Assembly (NCBI RefSeq): GCF_011075055.1
Contig: NC_058138.1
Span: 8,204,001 to 8,268,000, forward strand
Length of the DNA: 64,000 nt
From: Mangifera indica
Lineage: Eukaryota > Streptophyta > Magnoliopsida > Sapindales > Anacardiaceae
Direction of reading: 5' to 3'
Shown: piece after piece, positions 53,200 to 64,000 of the stretch
How the letters are laid out: every line of letters starts with the position of its first letter
Numbering within the stretch: position 1 is the stretch's first letter
Notes under the pieces: model-generated
Databases searched by the model: none
What the model saw: the letters and a program-made list of their open reading frames with translations, nothing else
What the model was told of the DNA's origin: nothing
Position numbers and translations under genes: made by a program

Positions 53200-54770
53200 T
53201 AAGAAAAATTAAGCTTGATTGCCCTGTTAAGATAGAAAATGATGAAGATGTCTAAGGCTTTACTGACATGTCTCAATACTTTAAGGAATGTATTCCTATT
53301 TTTGTTACATGTACCTTGATCGAAGAACAAAAAGAAGAAGAAACTAGTGAAGTGAAAATAGAATTTGATTACAAAGACTTGATTGATTTCAATAATGATG
53401 CATTTCATATTGTTGATGAATGAGCTCGTGGAGACAAAAAGAGGGTTCCCGACTGGAGTGACTTTGACGGAAATGAGATAACTGATATTCCTTTTGATGA
53501 GGCAGAGTCTAAGGATATGTCACCAATTACCTGTGATATAAATAGTTTACAATTTGAAGATCCTATTATGAGTGGCATAAATTATTCAGAACCGTTTTTT
53601 GACAATGTCCCCATTGATCTGTTTAAGTGGGTTCTCAATTTTCCTCTATAACCTTCAACATCATCAAGTGGTTTAGGATCAATCTAAGAGGGGAATGCTA
53701 TAAAACTTGGTGACATTTTTCATGACAAAAACACTTGAAAGATATTGTGGATTAATTTGCCCTGGGGAAAGGATTTCAACACAGAGTGCCTGAGTCTGAC
53801 ATGGGGTAATGGAAGACTAAGTGTTATGATGAAAAATGCCACTGGTATTTAACGGGAAGTAGATTCAAATCTAGTCAAGTCTTTCAAATCGGTGAAATGA
53901 ATCTAACCCATACAAATTCAATTGATTAGATAATATCACATCATAGACAAGCTAAGGCTTGGGCTTTAGGTCAATAATGAAGTCAAAGTTTGTGTTGATT
54001 GATCGAATTTATCAACTTAAAAAGATCATTATTGACATCGTCGACAAGTATAAAATTGACATTTCATATTCACAAGCTTGACGGGCAAGAAATTGGGTTT
54101 TAAATTCATTGAAGGGCTCACCAAAAGAATCATTTATGATCTTACCTGATTATTGATATAATTTAGAACGTGCTAATATGAGAACCATTATAGCTATAGA
54201 AACAGATAATGAACATCAATTTAAGTTATTTTTCATGTCATTAGGATGTTTCGTCCATACATTTAAACAATATATTTGACTTGTTATTTACATTGACACT
54301 ACTTTCCTTAAAGGTCAATATCTCAAACATTTATTCGTTGCAGTAGGTCTCAAAGGTAATAACCAAATATACTCAAATGCATATTTTGGTTAAAGAATGC
54401 ATGGTGTTGGTTTCCAATGAAGGTTAAAGAATGCATCAATGAAATCCCAAAGTTGGCAATAATCTCGAATCGACATCATGTTATATATTCAACAATTACT
54501 AAAGACTTTTCAGATGTATACCATGGGTGTTGTTGTCATCACCTTCTCTGTAACGTACGATCAAAGTACAAACGTGACTCATAGGTAACGTGTATCATTT
54601 AACATTTTATGAATTTTGATAATAAAGTGCTCATATTATTTATAAACTCGCAGGTTGCATGTTTATGTTGGAAAGCTGCAAAGTCACATATAGAAGCAAA
54701 TTTTGAGGCTATGATGAGATCTCTTGATGCAATATATTCTCAGGCTGGGGCTTACCTACATGAGATATGC
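53200..54770 (+). mobile_element. MULE transposase remnant, N-terminal and catalytic part
   Basis: Broken frames give, in order, an acidic N-terminal region (53200-53660, LIDFNNDAFHIVDE), the MuDR N-terminal domain (CYDEKCHWYLTGS, VFQIGEMN), SYSQA and a linker, the catalytic region (VIYIDTTFLKGQYLKHLFVA and VGLKGNNQIY), PKLAIISNRHHVI, and HGCCCHHLLCNV. After an intron-like gap (54585-54653) comes WKAAKSHIEANFEAMMRSL. Similarity stops at AGAYLHEI (about 54764). Multiple stops and frameshifts. The C-terminal zinc-finger part is absent. Confidence 0.8.
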
Positions 54771-54919
54771 AACACCCCTCCCTAGAAGTACTACCCACCG
54801 AAGGAGAAATATTACGAATTAATATCTGAAGCGTTTTTATTTTTTTTCTTTTAAAATACTTTAAAATAAATGTATCACTAAAAGTGTTTAGAAATTATTC
54901 TAAGAAAACTGAGAGTTCG

Positions 54920-57013
54920 TGTAACATCCGAATTCAGGTGTGTCAGTAAACTCCACTTCCAAAATTACCCCTAGAATGGATTTTACAACTTGTTGTGTAA
55001 AGAAATTGTAAAAGAATTAGAGAAAACTACTAAATGAGCAATATTTTTCAAAGAGGGTAAAATGGTCATTTTATAAAGATTCAAGGGACAAAGTGGGAAT
55101 TAAAATTGAAGGGCACACTTGAAATTATATGGTGGTGCTAAGGGTTTTTGGTAATTGGCTAAGGATAAAATAGTAATTTATGGAAAAGGTTAAGGGCAAA
55201 ATGGTCCAATAGGCTTATAAACTTATTTCTATTCACTTCCTTCTTCAATTTAGCCGAGACCTCCATTCTTTATAGCTAAGCTTTTTCCCTTAACCAAAAT
55301 TCGTCCAAAAACCTAGCTAAACCACCTAATTTTCAGAGGCCCCAGTTATAAAAAGTGTAGATCTTTCAATTCTGGTCAGTTCTAAGGTAAGAAATTTAAT
55401 TTTTAAGATATGTGAAATTTGGGAGTTTGATGGATGATCATATTTTTGGTTGATTAAGGTTGCCAGAAAGAAGAAAAAAAGGTGAATAAGCTTAAATCAC
55501 CAAATCAGCAAAGAAAAGGTAAGAATTTCATACTTTACATACTTGAAGTAAATTTGAGTTAGGTTATTTAAATAACCTTTACTTATATAAGTGTGTAAGG
55601 TATTAGAATTAAGGTGATTTATGCTTAAAAAGATAAAGAAATTCATTAGGATTCAGGATGTAATTTTTGGCCATAAAGGTAAAAAGGTAATTTTGGCCAT
55701 AAGGGCAAAAATGTCATTTTATACGATATAGGTTAATATTGCTTAATTATGTGCATGTTATGTGAAATAACCCTTATATTAAGTCTATATTGTATAATTG
55801 AAATTAATTAAATGTATGAGATATATAAATGCATGAGAAGAGAATATGATGTTTGATAAGGAATGAAAAGAATAAGGGAAAATAACAAATGCGCATATTC
55901 TGTATTATGATTATATATGCATGCATGAGGAATCATAACATATGCATGATTTAGAAAAAAATAAAGAAAGAGGAAAAATATTTTCTAAGTCATGCATGTT
56001 TTTATAATGACTCATATGATACAGGATAGCAGAAAACATACTTAAAATCCTTACACGCCAGCTGTACTGTGTGGACAGCAAATAAAATAATCGGTTGTAC
56101 TGTGTGGACAACCAGCTATACTGTGTGGACAGCAAAAGAAAAATATCAGCTGTACTGTGTGGACAGCAAAGAAAAAAAATATGCGTGTAAGAGAGAATTA
56201 TACTTTGTATGGTGACTGCAAGTACTATCATATGTAGTCTAAATCGATCAATGAGAAAGAGAGAGAAACAAATTAGTAAATATTTTATGAAAGTCATTTG
56301 CATTAGAATTATGCATACAAGCCTATGTGGCTGATAAAGAGTTGAGAAAGATGTACGATCAGAAAATAGAAATGTCATGACACTCATACATGCATAAATC
56401 ATAATGAGTGAATCATATTCGTATAATAAGGAAAGGAATAAATGTGTGAAAGAAAAGAATGATGATACGTGTTAAATGCGTGTTCTGTGTCAATTATTTT
56501 GTTGTAAATAGTTCAGACACGCTGAGTATGGAAAAGATTAGAAAAGATTAGTACTGGTATAAAATACTTTAAGTGTTTAGTATGATTTTCTTACTGAGCC
56601 ATAGTCGCTCACTCCGTCTAATTTAATATTTTACAGGTAAAGAAATGCAACAAAGGTTCCCGGGGAGCACTAATGAGACATAAGGCTAAAGGAGGAAGGC
56701 ACCATAATTTTGTGATTTAAATGTTATGATGTATATGTAATATGTATATATATATATATACAGTTAGTTATGAAAATTGATTATAAGTTCTGTGGGTGAT
56801 AATCTTTATAATTGTTATTATTATGTATTTATTTTTCTAATTGTGATTAAGTTGATAAAAATTCAGTCGATTGGTAGGACTGGTTTGTGTGAATTATAAA
56901 TTGGGAGTGTTACAGGGCATAATGAAAAAGAGAAAAATATTCCCCGGGCCCTCTAAAATAAGGGAACTCATGCCGTTTTTTTGTAACACACCCAATGGTT
57001 AGGAGAAGCTACA
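54920..57013 (+). repeat. 5' LTR of the gypsy retrotransposon (2094 bp)
   Basis: Starts TGTAACATCCGAATTCAGG and ends GAAGCTACA just before the primer-binding site. The matching 3' LTR starts at 61893. Roughly 22 substitutions and a few indels were seen by eye over about 2070 aligned bases, near 1%. An internal TGTTACA at 56908-56914 could be mistaken for the LTR end, but both LTRs continue past it. Short hairpin-forming repeats lie at 56059-56170. Confidence 0.9.
56059..56170. repeat. Four hairpin-forming repeats in the 5' LTR
   Basis: Four copies of a 21-base word of the form GCTGT-ACTGTGTGG-ACAGC, separated by A-rich spacers. Arms pair 5 bp or more; unit 2 has GGTTGT paired with ACAACC. 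Unit 3 has one broken pair (GCTAT). Confidence 0.85.
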
Positions 57014-57017
57014 TTTT

Positions 57018-57029
57018 TGGTATCAGAGC
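57018..57029 (+). other. Primer-binding site (tRNA-iMet)
   Basis: TGGTATCAGAGC, a perfect match to the common plant gypsy/copia primer site, four bases after the LTR end. Confidence 0.93.
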
Positions 57030-57230
57030 GCGATTTTGGGCGCTTAAAGAAAGATATAGTATAATACGTGGTAATATAATACAATATATCTATGGTTTTG
57101 CATTCTAATATTGCACAGGTGCCCCTCATGTCTCACAGATCAGCTCCCGAGAATCGACTGCAATAAGTTATTTTCTTTACCTGTATTCAAATAATAGAAT
57201 ATTATGTAATTACACTTATGCAGTTATTAG

Positions 57231-60200
57231 ATGATGAGTACCACAAGATGAGGACGAGGACGAGGTCGTGGAAGGAGTATTCAAAGAGAGACGGGAGAAC
57301 CGTCTAACCCTGCCCCGTCAGTTGGTTCAGGATTTGGGCTAGCAGAAATAAGAGATATAGTCCGTCAGGTGTTGACTGAGAGTCAAGATAGACCCACACC
57401 TGAAAATATAGCCAGAGATGCCATCCGAGATGAGATTAGAAGTGAGATTCGTGAGGAAGTCATAGAAGAAATCAGAAATGAAATAAGGAATGAAGGGAGA
57501 GGAGAAATTAGAGCTCAAAGGCGACTTGAGCCCATTTATTCCTTACCTAATCAGCATACCCCTCCTGAATTCAAAGGTACTAAAGATCCTTTAGTGGCTG
57601 ATGAATGGATCAAGCAAGTGAAAAGTACTATGGATTTATTTCCTATGACTGATTGAGAAAAAGTTCGGTATGCCAGTTTCTTGATGAAGGGAGAGGCCCG
57701 CGTATGGTGGGACCTAGTTAAAGAAACCAGAAATGTAGATCTGATGACCTGGAAAGACTTTAGAAAGGTGTTTGAGGCCCAATACAGAACAGCTGATGTG
57801 GTAGCAGTCAAAGTTCAAGAGTTCATTTCTTTACAGCAGGGAGAGGGTTCAGTAAAGGATTACTCTACCCGTTTTGATGTCTTAGCCAGTTTTGCTCCAG
57901 GTATGGTGAGTACTCCTAGTCTCCGGTTGGACAGATTTCTTCAAGGTCTCAAACCGGAGATAGTCTTGCATGTGCTAGCTGGACCACAACCTCCTCAAAC
58001 TTATGAAGAGGCATTGGTGAGAGCATTGAGGTTGGAGGTATATGTTAATAAGCTACCCAGGAATGCACCTTCTATGTCAACACCTCTATCATTGACAGTA
58101 CCCCAAACAGTGATGCCAAGTCAGTCAGCTTTACCTGCTTCATTGACTATTTCAGCACCTGCTACAGCATCAGGAGGTAGTTCAATTGGCTCCAGTTTCA
58201 GAAACAATAGGGGAAAAAGAAAATTTCAGTCAAAAGCAAGTAGAAAAGGTTGGAAGAGTGACAAAAGGCCTAGAAAAGAAAATATTCCCCAACGTCAGAT
58301 TTGTGGGAGACGTCATAGTGGGGAATGTTGGTACCAGCAGAAACAAGTGATTTGTTATAGATGTCGACAGCCAGGGCATATAGCAAAGGATTGCCAAAGT
58401 ACCGAAGTGCCAGTTTAGATACAGCCACAACAAAACCTAATTCCGCCAGTGCAACCAGGGAGAGGTACTAATGCATGGGTCTATACAGCTACCCATAGTC
58501 AGGCGGAGGCTAGTCCATCTGCAGTTACTTGTCAGCTCTTTTTCCACTCTGTTTCTTTATATGCATTGATTGATTCAGGAGCTACACACTCTTTTATTAC
58601 ACCAGGGGTTATTGAAAGGGTAGGTTTAGTGCCTGTTAGATCTACCCATTTCATTAAAATTGAGATGCCAGATGGTGGGAGTGTGATTACTGATAAGATG
58701 TTAAAAGACCAAAGGGTAGTGATACATGGGAGAGAGTTAAAGGTGGACTTGATTGTCTTTGATATGCCCGATTTTGATGTTATTTTAGGCATGGATTTCT
58801 TAGAAAGATATGGAGTTGAGATTGACTGTAAAAAGAAAAAAGCTCGATTCCAACTTGACAATGGGGATTACTTTAATTTCGGAGAGGGTCATCAGCCTAG
58901 TATGATGATCAGTAGTGTAAAGGCGAAAAAATTATTGAAAAAGGGGTGTACGGGATATTTAGCTCATGTGGTACATGAGCATGATGTTCAAAGATTGGGT
59001 ATTCAGGATGTCCCAATAGTACGAGATTTCCCAGATGTCTTTCCTGATGAGCTACCAGGTTTACTCCAGAGAGAGAGTTAGAGTTTAGTATCGAGTTAGA
59101 ACCTGGCTCAGCCCCAATTTCAAAAGCCCCTTATCGAATGGCTCCAGCTGAATTACAAGAATTAAAGAAACAGTTGCAAGAACTTTTAGATAAGGGTTTT
59201 ATTAGACCTAGCCACTCTCCTTGGGGAGCACCCATACTATTTGTCAAAAAGAAAGATGGGTCGCTTCGTATGTGCATAGATTATAGGGAGTTGAATAAAC
59301 TGACGGTGAAGAATAAATACCCGTTGCCTCGAATTGATGATTTATTTGATCAATTGAAAGGAGCTTCTGTGTTCTCCAAAATTGACTTGAGGTCAGGTTA
59401 TCACCAGGTGAGGATTACAGAGCAAGATATTCCAAAGACAGCTTTTCGGACTCGCTACGGGCACTACGAGTTTGTGGTAATGCCCTTTGGATTGACTAAT
59501 GCTCCAGCAATCTTTATGGATTTAATGAATCGAGTATTTCATGATTGCCTTGACAAATTTCTGGTGGTATTTATTGATGATATCTTGATATACTCTAGAT
59601 CAGAAGAAGAACATGCCGAACACTTGAGATTTGTGCTACAAAGATTGAGAGAAAAGAAATTGTATGCCAAATTCTCTAAGTGTGAATTCTGGTTGGATCG
59701 AGTAGTATTTTTGGGACATGTGGTTACTAAGGAAGGTATAGCTGTGGACCCCAGTAAAGTAGAAACAATACTTGAATGAGTGAGGCCGAAGACTGTGAAA
59801 GAGATTAGAAGCTTTTTAGGGCTAGCCGGCGATTACAGAAGATTTGTTCAAGGTTTTGCCCGGTTAGCCAAACCACTTACAGCTCTTACCAGACAAGGAA
59901 CTCCTTTTCTATGGACTGAAGCTTGTGAGAAAAGTTTCCAAGAGCTAAAAAGACGGTTGACTACAGCTCCTATTTTAGTATTACCAGAGGAAGGTGTAGA
60001 TTATGATATTTATTGTGATGCCTCGCATAATGGCTTGGGAGCCGTGCTGATGCAAAGGGGTAAGGTGATAGCGTATGCCTCTCGACAGTTAAAAGATTAT
60101 GAAACACGCTACCCTACCCATGATTTAGAGTTAGCAGCAGTGGTTTTTGCTTTAAAAATTTGGAGGCATTATTTATATGGAGTTAAATGTAATATCTACA

Positions 60201-61856
60201 CTGACCATAAAAGTTTAAAATATTTCTTCATTCAGAAAGACTTGAACATGAGACAAAGAAGATGGTTGGAGCTAATCAAAGATTATGAATGTGATATTAA
60301 ATATCAACCGGGTAAAGCAAATGTGGTAGCCGATGCCTTGAGTAGAAAGATTGCCATAGCTCACCTCACCATTCAGATAGAGTTACAAAAAGAGTTTCAG
60401 ATGGAACAGATTGAGGTGATAAGAAGTCAAGTGGCCAGATTGGAAATTCAACCTAATCTCTTCAATGAAATAAAAGAGAAGTAAGTAGAAGATTTGTGGT
60501 GCCAGAAAATAAGTCAACAGATATGTGAAGGGAAAGCAACTGAGTTTCAAATGATAGATGGAGTGCTCAAGTTCAGAAACAGGGTATGTATTTCCCAAGA
60601 TCTGGAGTTGAGAAAGAAAATCCTAAGTGAAGCACATGATACACTTTACACTGCTCATCCTGGGGGAGTAAAGATGTATCAGGATTTAAAGAAAACTTAT
60701 TGGTGGATAGGTATGAAGAAAGATATTGGTGACTATGTAGCTAAATGCTTAGTATGTCAACAGGTCAAGGCCGAGCATCAGAGACCTTCAGGTTTGCTTC
60801 ACCCACTTAGTATTCCTGAATGGAAATGGGAAGATATTTCAATGGATTTCATCATTGGCCTACCTCGAGTACAAAAAGGCTATAATGCATTATGGGTGAT
60901 TGTAGATAGATTGACTAAATCGGCCCATTTTATTCCAGTGAAAGATAGTTTTGCTTCAGATCAATTGGCCCAGATTTATATACGGGAGATTGTGAGATTA
61001 CATGGTGTACCCAAAACTATTGTGTCAGATAGAGACCCCAAATTTGTTTCAGCTTTTTGGGGTAGCTTACAAAGAGCAATGGGTACTAGGCTGGCATTTA
61101 GCACAGCATATCATCCTCAAACAGATGGCCAAACAGAAAGGGTGAATCAAATACTAGAGGATATGTTGAGAGCCTGTTGTTTAGATTACAAAATGACCTG
61201 GCATGAAATGATTTCATTGATTGAATTTGCATATAATAATAGTTACCAGTCCACCATTAAAATGGCCCCATATGAGGCTCTTTATGGAAGAAAGTGTAGA
61301 TCTCTATTACATTGGGATAACATAGGAGAGCAAGATGATTTGAGTCAAGTTCTTGGGCCTGAATTAACCCAGAGGATGGTTGACGATATAAAGATTATCA
61401 AGACTAGATTGAAGCAAGCTCAGGACAGACAAAAGAGCTATGCAGACTTGAAAAGGAAAGAAGTAGAGTTTCAACCGGGTGATAAAGTTTGGAAGAAAAG
61501 GGAAACTTGCTCCAAGATTTATTGGCCCATTTGAAATTTTAGAAAAAGTGGGCAAGGTGGCTTATAGACTTGCACTTCCACCTAGTATGGATCGAGTTCA
61601 TAATGTATTTCATAATTCTTTATTGAGAAAATACATTAGCGATCCTTCACATGTCTTAAAATCAGACGATGTGGAATTAAAAGAAGATTTAGCTTATGAG
61701 GAGCAACCAGTGCAGATACTGGACAGAAAAATAAAAGAGCTCCGAAATAAGACAATTCCATTAGTGAAAGTATTATGGAAGAATCATAAGGTGGAAGAAG
61801 CCACATGGGAGGTTGAGCAACAAATGAGAGAGAGATTTCCCAACTTATTTGTTTAA
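57231..61856 (+). pseudogene. Gypsy gag-pol polyprotein, broken by five stops, one frameshift and one deletion
   Basis: Gag from 57231 with an Arg-Gly repeat N-terminus, a capsid core (WWDLVKETRN, FRKVFEAQYR) and a zinc knuckle CYRCRQPGHIAKDC. Protease LIDSGATHSFI (58567-58599). Reverse transcriptase with MPFGLTNAP and [11 protein letters not shown] (59560-59610). RNase H ([13 protein letters not shown]). Integrase with an HHCC finger (HPGGVKMY, CLVCQQVK) and the D-D-E core (SMDFIIGLP, SDRDPKF, QTERVNQILEDM). A C-terminal chromodomain-type region ([16 protein letters not shown]). Stops: TGA 57249, TGA 57654, TAG 58416, TGA 59777, TAA 60482. A one-base loss near 59063 and a deletion near 61490, within the segment that normally follows GDKV, change frame. 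The element cannot move unaided as it stands. Confidence 0.93.
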
Positions 61857-61876
61857 ATTTCGAGGACGAAATTCTT

Positions 61877-61892
61877 TTAAGGGGGGAAGAAA
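61877..61892 (+). other. Polypurine tract
   Basis: AAGGGGGGAAGAAA directly abuts the TG of the 3' LTR and would prime plus-strand synthesis. Confidence 0.85.
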
Positions 61893-64000
61893 TGTAACAT
61901 CCGAATTCAGGTGTGTCAGTAAACTCCACTTCCAAAATTACCCCTAGAATGGATTTTACAACTTGTTGTGTAAAGAAATTGCAAAAGAATTAGAGAAAAC
62001 TACTAAATGAGCAATATTTTTCAAAGGGGGTAAAATGGTCATTTTATAAAGATTCAAGGGACAAAGTGGGAATTAAAATTGAAGGGCACACTTGAAATTA
62101 TATGGTGGTGCTAAGGGTTTTTGGTAATTGGCTAAGGATAAAATAGTAATTTATGGAAAAGGTTAAGGGCAAAATGATCCAATAGGCTTATAAACTTATT
62201 TCTATTCACTTCCTTCTTCATTTTAGCCGAGACCTCCATTCTTTATAGCTAAGCTTTTTCCCTTAACCAAAATTCGTCCAAAAACCTAGCTAAACCACCT
62301 AATTTTCAGAGGCCCCAGTTATAAAAAGTGTAGATCTGTCAATTCTGGTCAGTTCTAAGGTAAGAAATTTAATTTTTAAGATATGTGAAATTTGGGAGTT
62401 TGATGGATGATCATATTTTTGGTTGATTAAGGTTGCCAGAAAGAATAAAAGAAGGTGAATAAGCTTAAATCACCGAATCAGCAAAGAAAAGGTAAGAATT
62501 TCATACTTTACATACTTGAAGTAAATTTGAGTTAGGTTATTTAAATAACCTTTACTTATATAAGTGTGTAAGGTATTAGAATTAAGGTGATTTATGCTTA
62601 AAAGGATAAAGAAATTCATTAGGATTCAGGATGTAATTTTTGGCCATAAGGGTAAAAAGGTAATTTTGGCCATAAGGGCAAAAATGTCATTTTATACGAT
62701 ATAGGTTAATATTGCTTAATTATGTGCATGTTATGTGAAATAACCCTTATAGTAAGTCTATATTGTATAATTGAAATTAATTAAATGTATGAGATATATA
62801 AATGCATGAGAAGAGAATATGATGTTTGATAAGGAATGAAAAGAATAAGGGAAAATAACAAATGCGCATATTCTGTATTATGATTATATATGCATACATG
62901 AGGAATCATAACATATGCATGATTTAGAAAAAAATAAAGAAAGAGGAAAAATATTTTCTAAGTCATGCATGTTTTTATAATGACTCATATGATACAGGAA
63001 AGCAGAAAACATACTTGAAATCCTTACACGCCAGCTGTACTGTGTGGACAGCAAATAAAATAATCGGTTGTACTGTGTGGACAACCAGCTGTACTGTGTG
63101 GACAGCAAAAGAAAAATATCAGCTGTACTGTGTGGACAGCAAAAGAAAAATATCAGTTGTACTGTGTGGACAACAAAGAAAAAAAATATGCGTGTAAGAG
63201 AGAATTATACTTTGTATGGTGACTGCAAGTACTATCATATGTAGTCTAAATCAATCAATGAGAAAGAGAGAGAAACAAATTAGTAAATATTTTATGAAAG
63301 TCATTTGCATTAGAATTATGCATACAAGCCTGTGTGGCTGATAAAGAGTTGAGAAAGATGTACGATCAGAAAATAGAAATGTCATGACACTCATACATGC
63401 ATAAATCATAATGAGTGAATCATATTTGTATAATAAGGAAAGGAATAAATGTGTGAAAGAAAAGAATGATGATACGTGTTAAATGCGTGTTCTGTGTCAA
63501 TTATTTTGTTGTAAATAGTTCAGACACGCTGAGTATGGAAAAGATTAGAAAAGATTAGTACTGGTATAAAATACTTTAAGTGTTTAGTATGATTTTCTTA
63601 CTGAGCCATAGTCGCTCACTCCGTCTAATTTAATATTTTACAGGTAAAGAAATGCAACAAAGGTTCCCGGGGAGCACTAATGAGACATAAGGCTAAAGGA
63701 GGAAGGCACCATAATTTTGTGATTTAAATGTTATGATGTATATGTAATATGTATATATATATATACAGCTAGTTATGAAAATTGATTATAAAGTTCTGTG
63801 GGTGATAATCTTTATAATTGTTATTATTATGTATTTATTTTTCTAATTGTGATTAAGTTGATAAAAATCCAGTCGATTGGTAAGACTGGTTTGTGTGAAT
63901 TATAAATTGGGAGTGTTACAGGGCATAATGAAAAAGAGAAAAATATTCCCCGGGCCCTCTAAAATAGGGGAACTCATGCCGTTTTTTTGTAACACACCCA
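61893..64000 (+). repeat. 3' LTR, truncated by the window edge
   Basis: Aligns with the 5' LTR from its first base. The last window base corresponds to 56994 in the 5' LTR, so about 19 bases lie outside. It is longer than the matching part of the 5' LTR by 33 bases, mainly because of one extra hairpin repeat at 63032-63176. Confidence 0.93.
63032..63176. repeat. Five hairpin-forming repeats in the 3' LTR
   Basis: Same 21-base unit as at 56059-56170, with five copies here. The fifth copy has GTTGT paired with ACAAC, so both arms changed together. The open frame through it on each strand is a by-product of the repeat. Confidence 0.85.

Larger units (their letters stand above)
54920..64000 (+). 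mobile_element. Young Ty3/gypsy chromodomain retrotransposon, nearly complete in the window
   Basis: 5' LTR 54920-57013, primer-binding site 57018-57029, gag-pol 57231-61856, polypurine tract 61877-61892, 3' LTR from 61893 to past the window end. The order protease, RT, RNase H, integrase, chromodomain is that of chromoviruses, most like the Tekay/Del group. It inserted beside the MULE remnant. The target-site duplication cannot be tested because the right flank is outside; the 5 bases left of the element are GTTCG. Confidence 0.95.

Noticed and set aside
55911..56402. 163-codon minus-strand frame with repeated STQYSW, and its partner at 62884-63108
   Set aside because: It lies inside the LTRs and its peptide repeat is a translation of the hairpin DNA repeat; no start context or homology.
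56908..56914. TGTTACA as the end of the 5' LTR
   Set aside because: It pairs with the LTR start TGTAACA, but both LTRs continue identically past it (to 56994 and 64000), so the true end is nearer 57013.
63015..63197. Plus-strand frame with repeated CTVWT words
   Set aside because: Also a by-product of the LTR hairpin repeat.

Overview
The window is nuclear DNA from a eudicot plant, probably a woody perennial, although the species cannot be fixed from sequence alone. It is AT-rich, its genes are broken by GT-AG introns, and it carries plant-only families: a PDR/ABCG transporter, Cf-9-type receptor-like proteins, a JMJ13-type histone demethylase, a bark-storage-protein-type nucleoside phosphorylase, and hAT, MULE and Ty3/gypsy elements. 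No tRNA, rRNA or CRISPR was seen. Almost every recognisable gene is damaged, so this looks like a gene-poor, repeat-rich tract where old duplicates decay.

Layout. 1-8855: copy A of a segmental duplication, holding a broken PDR transporter (ABCG30-like) followed by a receptor-like protein (RLP) gene with four in-frame stops. 8856-35400: a transposon graveyard. It holds a minus-strand gypsy gag remnant (12.4-13.0 kb), a 1-kb unit with inverted ends enclosing a BPA1-like pseudogene (15.4-16.4 kb), a 2.37-kb LTR with primer-binding site (16.5-18.9 kb), diverged tandem repeats, a MULE transposase remnant (21.9-22.6 kb), one possible small cysteine-containing secreted peptide gene (24.7 kb), a gypsy 3' end (26.6-27.5 kb) and a hAT transposon (29.8-34.5 kb). 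35541-44655: copy B of the PDR/RLP pair, which also shows PDR exons 1-3. 46614-48140: a broken bark storage protein gene (plus strand), tail to tail with a JMJ13/JMJ706-like gene (minus strand, 48539-50637). 51735-52910: a tandem array of about 148-bp units. 53200-54770: a second MULE remnant. 54920 to the window end: a young chromodomain gypsy retrotransposon with both LTRs; the 3' LTR is cut by the window edge about 19 bases short.

How the parts relate. The two PDR copies share stop codons and a frameshift, so the transporter was already dead before the segment was duplicated. Each copy then took private lesions, including a 65-bp local inversion in copy B. The paired RLP genes have no shared lesion, so the RLP was probably intact when copied. 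The JMJ gene keeps eight open exons and all splice sites, but one iron-binding residue of its demethylase centre is replaced by glycine. The retrotransposon LTRs differ by roughly 1%, yet its coding region has five stops, all explicable by C-to-T type changes. No clearly new multi-gene system was found. The strongest leads are the JMJ pseudoenzyme candidate, the base-paired repeat units in the LTRs, the gene fragment between inverted ends, and the small cysteine peptide.
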